From assembly GCA_029207755.1 (NCBI GenBank), contig JARCOQ010000012.1:18091740-18155739 (forward strand): a stretch of 64,000 nt of DNA, in the 5' to 3' direction. Position numbers and translations under genes: made by a program. Positions 1 to 12,800 of this stretch are shown here, piece by piece (position 1 is the stretch's first letter; every line of letters begins with the position of its first letter). The DNA is from Chamaea fasciata (Eukaryota; Chordata; Aves; Passeriformes; Sylviidae). The notes under the pieces are model-generated. The model worked only from the letters and a program-made list of their open reading frames with translations, was not told the origin of the DNA and made no database searches.

Positions 1-1130
1 TGCTGTAGACCAGAGTCTGCTGTGGGTGAGCCCCACTCAGGGTGCCAGAGGCAGCCCTGACACAACATCAGACACACTGATGGTGTGGCTGGTGTGGGAG
101 CCCATGGCCCACACAGCAGCTCAGAGTAGCTCTGTCCTTTGCCTTAGCAAGGGCTCAATGCCATCATGGAAAACAGCTTCCAAATGCCACAATGTCAGGG
201 CTTGTTGAGCCTGACACTGCAGGGCTTGGGGAGGCAGATTTGTGTCAAATTCAGGCTGTGGGGCTTGAACAGGGACTACCTGAGGTGCCATAGAGGGGAC
301 TGTGTTCAGTAGTCTGTGGTAGGTTCAGATACACCCTTTGCCAGCCTACAAACTGCTTTATGAGATCGTGGGAAATGGGGAACTCCAGGAGCAGCCCCAG
401 TGCAGCACTCCTCTGACTGGCACCTGTGCAAGGGCACAGCAGGATTACGTGCTGCACTCCTCACAGAACTGCTCTCCAAATAAAGCCCTGGATGCAACTA
501 GAGAAGGTGAAGAGACATAATACCTTAGGGAAATGTTTTTATTTATTCTCCTTGGGTGCATATATGGCAATCACCCATGCAGCGTGATCCAGGATGTTGA
601 AAACCATTTCATTATGTTCTATAAATAAAGGACTAATGTGGTTCAATTGTATCAATTATGCAATTCTTCTAAGTGGTGTAGTCAAGGGTAAATTCAGGCA
701 AAGGGCACTCCCTTTGTAGCTACTTCTGCTCTGTGCACTTCTGGTATTTACCTGCTCCTCATGTACCACAGACAGATGAATCTGCCCACTTTTATTTACC
801 ACTATACCACTGACTCCTCTTTGGCCAGGAGCTTTTCCTATGCACAGATGACACAATGAAATAGAAAATGGAAGTCAAGACACTGCTGTGTGTTAGTCTG
901 TTGTGCAAGATATGTGGCTATACAGTAATTTTGAGCAAAGAATCAGTTTTAAACGATGTTTAAACTGACACCATTATTATGCAATATTGTTAATTATGGC
1001 TAGGAGGGTATTTGAGGTTAGTTGGTGCTACCTATGTCCATTTTATAATTATACCAAGAAAAGAATGACTAAATGGTGCCCAAGCTAATTGTATCCATTT
1101 GATTTTATCCCTCCTCTTCACCACTGTAAG

Positions 1131-1340
1131 TCACTTGCATTCTGAGCTGTAAGTTTTTTGGAGGGGTTTGGGTGCATTTGAGCTAAATACAGTGGAGCTT
1201 GGCACTGACTGGGCAGCTGCAGGTAACGTTGCAATAGCTGCACTAACAACAGCAATAATAAACACAGCTAGTCCAAGTGATAAGTACATAATAAATGACA
1301 CTTTTTTCCTGTCATTGTTACAGTTACCTGCAAGAAGTTT
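1131..1340 (-). other. Possible transmembrane-coding terminal exon (unrecognised)
   Basis: The minus strand encodes a basic cytosolic-looking lead (CNNDRKKVS), a roughly 23-residue hydrophobic segment (FIMYLSLGLAVFIIAVVSAA and following), then a polar Ser/Pro tail ending SSECK and a TGA stop. A possible splice acceptor CTTCTTGCAG lies at about 1331-1340 on that strand. No family is recognised. The composition is unusually protein-like for this intergenic region, but it could be chance. Confidence 0.2.
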
Positions 1341-4300
1341 ATCCTTATCTATTCCAGTGCTGTGTGTTCTAGAATGTGCTTGAGCAGGCCGATGATGAAG
1401 CTCTGTGGCTCTGTCCTCCTGGTGTGACACCTCCCAAGAGCAGCTGGGGACCAGCAGCAGCACACCAGTGCCAGCCCTCCTGCCAACCGTGCTGCAGGGT
1501 TTCAGTAATCAGGGGATGCACAGGACAGCTCAGCTGCTCCAGCTGATGGAGATGGGCATCCCAAAGTGCAGCCACCCTCCTGCTCTTCAGCTGCCCCAGC
1601 TCCCACAGAGCCAGCCCAGCCCATCCTGACTGCCACGGGCCCCAGGCCTGGGCCAGCAGCTGTGGCACAAACGTGACATTGTGCCATGTAAGCTGTCTCA
1701 TTTGAATGTTACCTGTCAATGTCAGGAAAAAAAACAAAACTAACAAAGAAACAACCAAAAAATCCCCCAATCCTAACAAAAAGAAAACAAACCCAAAACA
1801 CTCAAAAGACCCACAAACCCCCCCCAAAATCTAAACTGAAAGAAAACCCAAAAAATCCACCAAAACCAAACCAAATAAAAGAAAAAAAATCCCCCAGTGT
1901 CAATGGATTTACCCCAGAAAGTAATTTGGTAAGTTATGGTTTTGTTTGCCTACGACAAAAGGCTGTAGTCTGCCACTGATGGCACTTACGTAAAATAGAG
2001 CTGCCTGCAAGGCCTGAATGCTGTAATTAACAGGCAGTTATAGAAATTATTGGCTAATGCTATTTAATAGAAATATTGCCAACTATTGTTGTAAAAACTT
2101 GGTTTGTTCCTTTGGTATTAATATAAAATGACTCAACATGGCTTCATTGGGAAAACATACCTTTGCCTGCTACATATCATTACCTACATTTTTACACTGG
2201 CTAAACATCACAGTGCAAATTTTGGAGTTTAAAGGTTTAATTTCTCAAAACTAACTAGACGACCAACAGCCTACTGAACAACCACAGTGCTGGTGATACA
2301 ACCTGGCCCTTCTCTTGTAACATGGCATGACTGCCTAGGCCTGCTCCCACGGCAGCCAGGGCAGCTTTTGCCACTGGTGGTGTCAAAGCAGTGGCAAGTT
2401 TAAAGGTTTTTGTATCAGGGAAGTACATTCCTGTAAGCCTGAGCAGCATTTCCCCTGGACTGTGTACAGTATCACTCCAAGAATTAATACACATTCTTGT
2501 TAATAAACTCTCTGGATCACACTGGAGAATATGGGTAACTCTGAAATAATGTGTTCTGCTCATGTGATGAAGCTGTTGTATCATCTAAGAACATTTTCAC
2601 TTATTACACTTCAGTTGTAATAGTGACTAAAAGTTATTTCTCAAACCTTTTCACCCAGGAGGTACCAGCTGAAATGTTTCTGTTTGATTGCTAAAGAGTA
2701 GAAAGCAACAAATTAATATTGGCAAATTTTAGATGAGGCATGATGTGAATGTTGCACACCTCAGCCTAATGCCCGCCTTCATTTCAGGGAAAGGAGAAAC
2801 CAGACTTGCAAACACATTAATTGCCTCCTGGTTTGAGAGTTTCCACTCACCTGTTTGGAAATGAACTCCAGAATCTCCCTGCTTTCTATTTACTGCACTG
2901 AGAGCCCGTAATCTCATAGTGCTTCTAAAGAGTTGTTAATTGCACCCCTAATAGAGCATTTTATGACACCTTTTAATGTATAGATTCAAAAGAAAAGGCA
3001 GTCCATACAGAGATTGACCTTCCTGATACGTGAAGGGGAGGCAAAGTTCTCTCTCTGTTCAGCTGGAAGTAGCACAAAGGTGACACTGCTGCAGTTTGGG
3101 ACAGCTCACCAGCGTGGGCGTGGCTCCTCAAACCAGGGTCACCTCACCTCAGCTGCAGCACTCTCAAGGGCAAGGATCGGGCAGTGTCAAACAGATCCAC
3201 AGCTCCCAAAGTCTCGCTGCTGGCTGCACCCACTGGGGGTTTGAACACACAGGCTGGGCATCCTTTCTAGGGCAAGAGCCAGTGTCCTGATATTTTTCCC
3301 AAGGGCAGGCACTTCACTGCACACAGGCATTGACCCTGGTGGTCAACACCTTCTGGACACGCCTGAAGTAAGCAAGACAGGGACACGGACAGCACCAAAG
3401 GCATTAGGGTACCCCATCCCACTGGCTTTCAGAAGCACGTACCACAGCAAGCTCCTGGAGAGCCCTGTGAAACCCAGACCATGATCTGATGCCAGTTACA
3501 GCCTGCCAAGCTGAAATGCCGGCTGACATTGTCTGCAACCTGCACTGCTCTTGGAGCAGCTGGTGTGCAGTGACCCTGCCCAGGAAGGCACAGTAACTCC
3601 CCAATTCCCTTTTGCAGACCCACATACTGCCCACACGTGGTCTCAGTGGGGAGCAGAGCCTCAGGACAGTGAGGCACCCCAAAACACTCACAGGTCTGGA
3701 GGCTGGGTAATCCCAGTCCTAGAAGCAAAACAGCTGCTGCAGCAAACAGCCCAGGGTATGGCATGGCTGTCACTGGCCTAATCCTTGCCTTGTTGCCATC
3801 CCTGTTAGGTGACATGTCACGTGTATCAGATGACACTGATACTACAGTGCTTATAGAGGTTGTGGAGCTTGTATATTAAAAGAGTGAATTGATTGCACCC
3901 TCCATTGCTGTCTCTTCTCTTTTTCCTTCATTGAACTGCACATTAAAAGACAATGTATTCTCTTGTCCAGGCCCCATGTATCCTTGTATCAAGAGAATCC
4001 TTGTCCACTGGCTAGGAACAGTGAAGATGTTAATGCATCTTCTTTTTTGAAGTGTTATTCCATCCTCCCACACATCTTTCTTCTTTGGTAACTACAGTCA
4101 GCCATCCCCTGGGACCTACACTCATTGATCCCAATTAACTGATGAACATACATAAAACCAGATCGTGCTGAAGAGATTGCTGCTCCTGTTTCACAGTGTG
4201 TTCATAAGTGTGTTTGGATACTATATCTGATCCCTAAATGTAAGCCCACTTCCTGGGTAAGAGCTCTGGGGTTTAGCATTCGCTCTGTGGAACAGGTCAC

Positions 4301-7300
4301 TCAGCACAGCTCTCAGCACCAAAGCTCCGAACCTTAGAACCAGGGCAAGGGGAGGCCACCACTGCCCTGATGAAGTGTTTGGGAACATCCCCCCTGTGGA
4401 AAGGGGTTCCACAGAACCTGAGCCCCCCCAGAAGGGCTCCCATGAGCCGTGCTGCAGACTGCGTTTTGGTGGAGCACCCAGCTGAGTGTCTGAAGGTGCA
4501 CCGTGGCCCCTTGCCTTGCTCCCCCTGCCCTCCCACCCCAGGCAGAGCCCTCCACTCTGGGGCTGGGGCCCTGCCTGCATGCTTGGCCTTGCTTCTGGTA
4601 AACATTTTCCACTTCATACTAACAACCCTCTGTGATGATGGAAGATGCTGAGCAACCACAGAGCTTGGTTGTGGGACACTGGTGCCAAAGAGGTTTCCAA
4701 AGGTGAAAGGAGGAAAAGTTGCCTACTGCTGGTACTGGAATGGCTCAGCACTGATGCCATACATAAAGGAAGTGTGTCGGATGTTTTGTTTTGCTGATGT
4801 GAAAACTGTACGATTAGAATCTCAATAAATGTATTTTGTCAATTTTTTTACCTTTTTTTACCTTTTTGATATAAAAATAAATAACGTTAAATAAAGAAGG
4901 AGTGAAGGCCTGCCAAGCTGGACTGGTTCAATAGGAACTGCATTGACAAGGGAATAGTTTTGTCCCAAAGTAAGAGGATGAAATTATAAGCTTTCAGGAT
5001 GGCAAAGCCTCTATAGTAGGAACTGTGTTTTACACAGGAGGCTCTAGAATTTAAAAGGGGACTCTTCCTTTTTTAAAATGAAAGGAAAACCCAAAAATGC
5101 TGCAAAGTTTTTTTGCTACCAGAGCTGCTTTCTAGCTGAATGGGAAGGCTGCATGCAAACAGCTGCTGAGAAATAGGAGTATGATGGGGTAACAGCAATT
5201 AGGAACATTTTAATGATCATTGAAAAAAGCACAAGGAAATGATACCAAGTGTTAAGTAACTGACATCAACTGAAACAGACATCAAGAAATCATACTTTTA
5301 CATTGCAATTAATCTTAGCAGTGAATTCTAGGCTTACCACTCTGATGCCAACATGGGAACTGCCAGTAGGCAGCAACACATAATTACTGCTGAGTGGGGG
5401 TGAATCAACCCCTTTCAGTCATGAAGAAAGGAGAGACCCTCAGACCATCTGCCAAAGGTGGGTGGGTGAATAAGAGTGTTACTTTCTTGCTAGACTCCAA
5501 TCAGGGCACCACACCTTTTGATAGTATCTCTGTAATAAGCAAACAACTTTAAATGATGTTGTGTCACTCCAGGAGGGTGACCCAGCAAATCAGGTTTCCT
5601 TAATGCAGGACTGAAGTGTGCAGGTGCTCACACTTCCCTTGGGACCCTGGAATCCTCAGCCTGCCATGCAGAGGAATCTGTGTCTCCTTCATTATCAATG
5701 CACGTGGCTCCAGGCAGCACTGTCACGACACCAACATCCCTTTTGCTTTTCTGTGCATCACTCTTCAGAGCCTTCTAATGTGCTAGTAGGAGATTACTAT
5801 AAGTAATATAGTATATTACTTACACTATGGTGTAAGTCCATCACAGAATCACCATCACATTAGCATGGATGTGACAAATGATGACAGAACTATGTATGTT
5901 TCTCCCAGTTAGCAAGACGTGCCCGACACTGCCTGCCTGAGTGTTCCCACAGAGTCACTACCAGCCACTGCTGTGCTGCCTCTTTCCTCAAGTGCAATTC
6001 CATGGGCCACTTTCAGTCACCAAGAATGTGTCTGCTCTGCTGAGACCTTCTGGTTTGAAGGCCCCAATGAATCTCACAGGACCACCTGTGAGGGCAGGCC
6101 ATGGCTGTGCTGAGCAGTGTTTCCAGGAGTTTTGTTTTCCACAGCAAAGGGGCGATTCAGGGGATGTCACAGATGCTGCCCTGGCTGGGAGCAGGTGCTG
6201 TGGCTGCAGCTGGGCCCCTGTGGCAGGAATAAGTCTCAAGCCACCCAGATGCCAGCCAGCTTGCTACATTAGTATTTGTCCTGCTTGGGCTCCACAGTCA
6301 GACCCGGTGGCTTTTCAACCCTTCTCTTTCTTACCTTCTATAGCAGTGCCACTGACCCCAGTCCTGTGTTCAGATACCTGTGAACCAAAGTTATACCTAG
6401 TGAAACTCAGCTGTTGTCTCTGAACTCAAACCTCTATAGGCCATTGTGCAAATGTGGTTTTTGGCAAATGCCTGGCCCTTCCTGTTTGACTGAACTACTC
6501 ATGCTGTCTAGAAAGGACCATGCCTATCCCTAACACTCCATGCAGCTGACCATACCCTTTCTTCCTGCTTATTTTTTCCTTTTACTCCAACTATTTGAAC
6601 ATTTGCCAGGGTCAGGACCTGGCACCACCATAACTGTACTGTCCAGTGGCCTGGTAGCCTCATTCCCCTGCTCTTCCCATTTGTTGTAGGGCTCCTGCTC
6701 TGAAGTCACACAAAGACCACGGCAACAATGACAGGAAGACTGTCCTTTGGTGGGGAGGCTGGGAAGAAAGAGAGTCTCAAAGGAGGAGAAATAGGAATGC
6801 CCTGGTTAGGTTACTTCTGGGTTTGGCCTGCTCAGCCACTCCCTGACAAACATTTCCTCAACCAACAGCACAGGCTCATGCTGAAGGTCTCACAAAAGCA
6901 ACACATGTAATCAACCCACTTGTTCTGAAAGGGATTAGCCAAAGCCAGGATATCCATACATTTTTCCTGGGAATGTTATAGAGCAAATCCACAAAGGAGC
7001 CATGTCCAGATACAAGAAGGTAGCTTGTAACAGCCAGTATGTGTCTAATAGAGACAAACTGTACCTGACCAGTGTGGTTGTTCTCTGTACTGGAATGATG
7101 TGCTCAATGGACAAGGTGGGGGAAGCAGAGGATGTCTCTTATTTGGTTTTACCATGGTCTTTGGCATTGTCTCCCATAGGGGCCAATCCAGGATGGCATT
7201 GCCTGAATGGATGCACCACAACCTGGCTGAAAAAAGCACACAGCTGTCCTGTAAGGCTTGAAGGATAATAATGGTCGAGAATGAGACATTTAATTAGTAT

Positions 7301-7429
7301 TAACAGATGGCATTCTTCAAATGACAACACCAGGGCCAGTCTTCACCAGCAATGTGGATGACGGAAAATAATGGTTCCTCAGCAAGTCTCTGCAGGACAC
7401 TGAATTGAGGTTCTATGTCATTATGCTGG
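1341..7429. other. Intergenic, no gene seen
   Basis: Only short, low-quality open frames occur. The A/C-rich tract at 1.7-1.9 kb is the only notable structure. The first 1130 bases of the window likewise show no gene, apart from an inverted repeat around TTTAAAC at 943-968. Confidence 0.6.
1722..1900. repeat. A/C-rich strand-asymmetric low-complexity tract
   Basis: About 180 bp with very few G or T residues on the plus strand, made of irregular AAAAC, AACCC and CCCCC blocks. It begins just after the end of a GC-richer segment. It could be a decayed A-rich tail or a purely mutational low-complexity tract. Confidence 0.8.
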
Positions 7430-7850
7430 AGGACAAGGCAGGCGTTCAGGTGGTTTTCAGCAACCTGGAAGATGAGCCTGAAAGAAATCTGTTGAAATTC
7501 ATCAAGGACAAATGTGAAGTCTGCACCTGACACAGAATAAAGCTGTGTGACAGTCAGCAGCATGCCTTTGCAGGGCTGATGGGCAATGTGTGAGACAGGC
7601 TTTGCAAAGGTAAACAGCACAAGAACAGAAGAAATCGCAATGAACATCATGGAAGAAATTTTTCAAAATAAGAGAAGTCAAACTCAAGCAGGTGCCCAGA
7701 GAGGTTTGTGAAATCCCCATTCTCAGAGTTTTCAAAAAAGTAATGGACAAAGCCCTGAGCAGCTTCAGCCAATGTTGAGGTTAGCCCTGCTTTGAGGGAG
7801 TTGGTGTACAACCTCCAGATGCCCCTTCCAACCAATATTACTTTGTGTCT
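7430..7850 (+). mobile_element. CR1 LINE 3' fragment (5'-truncated, rearranged)
   Basis: Diagnostic CR1 3'-end segments are present in order on the plus strand: ATTCATCAAGGACAAATGTG with a CTGCACCTG block near 7500-7530, GTGCCCAGAGAGGTTTGTGA at about 7692, GACAAAGCCCTGAGCAGCTT at about 7745, and CCTTCCAACC near 7822. There are internal deletions between blocks and no open reading frame survives. Copies truncated at the 5' end are the norm for avian CR1. Confidence 0.75.
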
Positions 7851-8492
7851 GGTTTTGGTGGGCCTTTTTGTTTGTTTTTATAGCTGTTAACCAGGGAGAT
7901 TCATCTGGAGTTAATGATTCCCTAGACAGAGTGGAAGCTGTTACCACTGTTGTGGTTACCTGCCAATTATTTATTTATAATATGAATGAATTCTGACTAT
8001 GCATCACAAGTTCAAACAGTCAAGAGACTTCACTTCAGAGATTTTGTGTTTAAGGATCAAAGATACTAATTTTCTCTCTCAGATCTTAAAACTAAGCAGA
8101 AAAGAGGACCTGCTTCCACATAGGTTGCAAAAACCTTCTCAGTTGAGAGCTAGCAGAAGAAAGACTATTTCTCAGCTTTGCTTTGGATATTTGCAGCTCT
8201 CACACGTTCTTGTGGTGGCAACTCAACATGTTGAGAGGTGTTCTAATGAAAACATTGTTTTCCCCTGAAAGCAACACCTGAGATCCCACCTCCAAAGCAA
8301 ATGTGTGCTTCAGGATTTCCTTGACACCATGATCTGCTTGCACAGACATCACAGCCCGTCCCTTCTGCCAGACTGTCCCTGGCAAAGGGGTGTGCAGCAG
8401 CCTGGGACCCCGGGTGGGAGGGAACAACCTTCCAGTGCTGACACACTGCACACAGCAGGACATACAGGGAGCACATGGCACTGAGCAACTCT

Positions 8493-8533
8493 GCACACAC
8501 ACACACACTCACACTCACACTCACGCTCACACA
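8493..8533. repeat. (CA)n / (CACT)n microsatellite
   Basis: Nine CA units run into CACTCA-type units and a CACGCTCACAC end. Simple repeat; no gene. Confidence 0.9.
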
Positions 8534-9763
8534 ACCCCCGTTTGGTACCTGCATTCAGCTGCATCCCAGCCAACCCTCTGGGCTGTGTATTATTGGTCCA
8601 ACAGCCCACGCTGCCAGAAGTTCAGGAAAATAGCTGCTGCCAAGACAAAACCACAACCAAAGTTGGGTACTGAGTCTGAACAGAACCATGCTGCAAACAC
8701 TGAGGCATGGGAGACCATGCCTCCAAACAGCACTGCCTGCAATGCCAGGTGTGTCACCCAAAAGTGGGCCAGGATATTGAGATACAGGATATACAGATTG
8801 ACCTGCTGGTCTCTGGAGAGACACAAGGTCACCCAAATTCCCTCCAGCCCCAAAAAGCCCAGCCCTCAGCCCTTCTGTAAGCTTATTGTTCTCAGAACAA
8901 CAATGAATCTCAGAATAGGCACCAGATTTGTGCATTAAAAAGAATAAAGGCAGATCTCTACATTAGTTGTGTTTTGCGACACCAACACAAAACCTGGGCC
9001 AAAAAGAAAAAAATAAATAAATAGAAGTAGAACCTCAGACCTATTTGAAAGTCTGTTCAGAAACCAGCAGGCAAAACCTCTTTATCCAAACAAATCTTCG
9101 TTAGATCTTGGGTGACACCATGCTTATCAAAGTTTAGCCAAGGAGCTTGCTCAGAGGTACTTCTCCAGCCTTAACATAACACTACCAGCCTGGACAAGTG
9201 CTACTAGAAATCAGCTCATTAAAATGCTGTTGTGGTATTTATGTATCGATAGTAATTCATATCACATCCATCATCCCCACTGATCTTGCAACTATGATCA
9301 GCAAATTGGACTGCTTCTCCCATGGCACTTTTGGGTCAAATCCACTCCCCCACGTCCCTCACTCCCTTACCAACACAACTGCTTCCCACTGGGTATCTGC
9401 ACGTGTTCAGCCTGGCAGAAGTGTCATTCTGGGTAAGCTTCTCTCTGTCCACATTGATCCAGCCCTGCAGCACTCCAAACATGCAGGTGGGATGTCAGAG
9501 ATGCAACAGCCACATCAAGAGGCAGACACACATCTCTGGTGCTCTGCAGGTAAGCATGCTTGGGTGCAAGCATCAGGGGCACTACAGACCTTACCCCTGC
9601 AGTGGACAGGCAGCTGGAATCTGTATGTGCTAGAGGGCCCAGGTGGCTTTGGAATGCATGAAGGATAATACCAGAGAAGCACATCTGCAGGTCACAGACA
9701 CTAGTGCAACAGCCAATATGATAAAACGCCCTTATAAGAAAACACAGGGTGTGTCTTCCATGG

Positions 9764-9801
9764 AAAAAAAAAAAAAAAAAAAAAAAAGAGAGAGAGAAAA
9801 A
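9764..9801. repeat. A24 run followed by (GA)n
   Basis: Twenty-four A residues followed by GAGAGAGAG and A-rich DNA. No recognisable retrocopy precedes it, so it is listed as a simple repeat rather than a poly(A) tail. Confidence 0.8.
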
Positions 9802-12800
9802 GACTGGCCAAAAACCAAGATGTTAGGTGAGGTAGCTGGGACTGCCAGGAGCAATGTGAAATCAGTTTACATTAGAGCAGGTTGCTCTTTATTTCACTAC
9901 AGCAGCCGTCATGCTTGGTAAGAATAACAAGCTATTCACATGGCAGCCATCATTGTGCAGCTCAGCACATGCAGCCCAGTGTAAAAAAAATCTGAGTAAA
10001 TGCAGTAGCTAGGATGGGCCTTTTTTTTTTTTTTAATAGCACATAAGATGGTTATGTAAATGAGTTTCTACTTCAGGAATCTGTGAGAACAATCGTTTCC
10101 CTGTAAGAGGAATTTGTTACTGGAGCACCTGATGTTTTACCTGAAATCTGCACTTTGGATTGAAACACTGTCATATACATCCCCCTGCAGCTCCTAGGTC
10201 CTTCTCGCTATCTGGCCCCTTCAGTCTCTAACTTACTTTAATACTTTTAAGCTCAGAAGATCTAGATTTGCACCTTCATGCATGCCCAGAACTGCCCTAG
10301 TCCTGACAAGGCCAAGCAGCTCAGCCCAATTCACACCTATGTCTGATCAGGATCAAGAAACTAGGCGTTGCTTTGCCTAAATCCCCTGAGGGCTCTGATC
10401 AGGGATTAAATGTTACCTGGTGACTGTTTCATGTAAAATGCATAAACAGCCCTGGGAGCAGAGTCCAGAATCTCAAACTCCCTCACAAGAGCTGGAAGCA
10501 GCAGGTAGGACAGCCGTGCTCACCTGAGCCCCTGTGCAATGAGCTGTCTGTGGAGCAGCAGCTCCTCAGCAGAGCCCTGGGCTGCAGTGTTCAGCTCCCA
10601 GCCTTGTGGCTTCAGTGCTCTGCCAGAGGTGGGAGCTGAGGACAAACAGCCCCCGGAGAACAGTGACCCTGTTTGTCACTTCTGGCTGCTGGGAATCCAC
10701 ATTTCAGATTAGATAGTTTTGCTGTGACAGAAGGCTGCTTCCAGAAGTCTGGAGTACTGCAGCAGTAGCATTTAAGCCTTAAAATTCCCCTATTAATCTC
10801 TCTGGTCACCACCCTGAATGCTTTGATCCATGTGTGGAAGTGCCAGGCTTGCCTCAGGCATGCTGCAGAGATTGCTGTCTCTAAAATCAGGAGCTGGCCA
10901 CTAGAAATAAGAAACAGAGTTTAATACTGAGACATCAAAGTACTATATAGCTTAAAAAACCTGCAATTGCATCTGCAAACGGATATACCACATCCTCAGC
11001 CTAGGCACTCAGGTCTTGGTGTTTGACATGAATTAACACGTGCTAAGGGAGAAAGCCATTGGGAAAATCTGTACTGCTGCTATTGCTACAGGGAAACAAA
11101 GTCCTCCCCTACCCAAATAGTACATCAGCTTCCTTCCTGACAATGCTCTGTCCCTAGCAACTAGTGGTGCATTTGTCTCATTCAGGACCATTTTGGTGGG
11201 AGAGCAAACAGCTTTGTTTCTTCTAAAAATGGGGGAAATTGCATCTATATCTTTAAATAGCAAAATAATTTCTGTGTCTGCTTGCATTGCTCATAGAAGA
11301 ATTATTTTACCATAAAAATGCACAAATTATTGCATTTCTCCGAGGAAACATCCAATTGAACATGCTTCCATCTGGACCAAATTCATGACAGTGTGCAGTT
11401 TGGTCTGCTTGGTTTCCATTCTAACTACAAAAATTATATTTGTGATGTTAGAAATTGATAATTCTACCCTGGACAAAATATGCAAAAATGCTTTGAAAAA
11501 TGCTGTATCTTGCTTATAAATGCAAAGCAGAGGTTGTTTCTAAGTTTCACTTATTCAAAAACACTTCCAGAGTGAATTTCCCTATTTGCTGCAGTGCTGA
11601 GGATGTTCCTTTGGAAACCACTCAGCACACCCAGTACACACACCAAAAATATCAGGAGAGAGCCACAGGCCAAGTTGTTTCTCATAAATGCTCTCAGGCT
11701 TCCAGCTGAGATGACACGATAAAGAGAAAAATTATTCACATTGCTTTCATGCCATGATCTGGAGGCAAAACCTCTTTCTGGTACCTCAGAAGAATGAAAA
11801 AAGGAAAGAGAAAGCTGGGAATATGCTTCCGAACTGTGCACTTCAGCCAAAGCAAGCTCCACCATGACTCTATGACTCATAACTCATCTCTGGACTTCCA
11901 CTGCCTCTGCCATCACAGGCAGTATTAGCAACTCCCCAGCTAAAAGCTGGAGCAGCTACTGACTGAGCTCTACATCACCAGCAGCAATAAGAGTTGCTGC
12001 TCTAAGAAATTTGGCTCCTCCAGCACAAGGCAGAAGCAGAACACAGTCACTGGTGGGTCCAACCTCAAGACCACCATTAGCTACAGAGGGCTGTGGATAC
12101 TGCAGAGGTGGAAAAGGAAAAGAACTTTCTCTGAGGCTGATGAGTGCCGGGGTGCATGAAGCTCCAACACAACCACTCAGGAAGGAGGTCACCGTGCTGT
12201 TCCCCAGCAGGGCAGCTCACCTGGTCCAGCAATGGCAGTGCAGAGCTCTGATTCACAGCACTGTTTGCAGGGCCACCCTGTGCAAATCAGTAACGGCTTC
12301 AAGGGAAAACCAACAGATGGTCATGGGGAAAACTCCCAGGGTTTCTTCCTCCTCTCCTCTGTGATAATGGCCTACTTATGATTGTCAGAAACCACCTGCA
12401 TTTTTTCCCAGGCATCCTGGCTACCAGTTAGAACAAAGTGTATGTCTCTACAGTGGTGTTGGCAGCACTGGGCTTGCTTTTCATTAAAAGCCTCACATTT
12501 GTGTGCAGGAGACTGTGCAGTCCAGAAGCTCACTGCCATGATGCCCCTGAGGGGGGACATGGTAGTGGTGACTAATACTCAGGCTGAGGTTCAGGGAATG
12601 CTTAACATTTTCTAGCTAATCCCACTGCTTCAGGTAGTACGTCCTGGTACCCCAGGTTTTCCACAGCTCCAAGGGGAAGAATTAAATCATCACCTGGTTT
12701 TTAGAGAAAGAGTGGAGTGAATCAGTGTTGTTAAAGACTCCTGCAACTTGCTAGGTGACGTAGAAACAACAGATGTTACCCAGAACAAAGAACAACATGA

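Noticed and set aside
9764..9787. A24 run as the tail of a processed pseudogene
   Set aside because: No recognisable coding remnant or target-site duplication flanks it.
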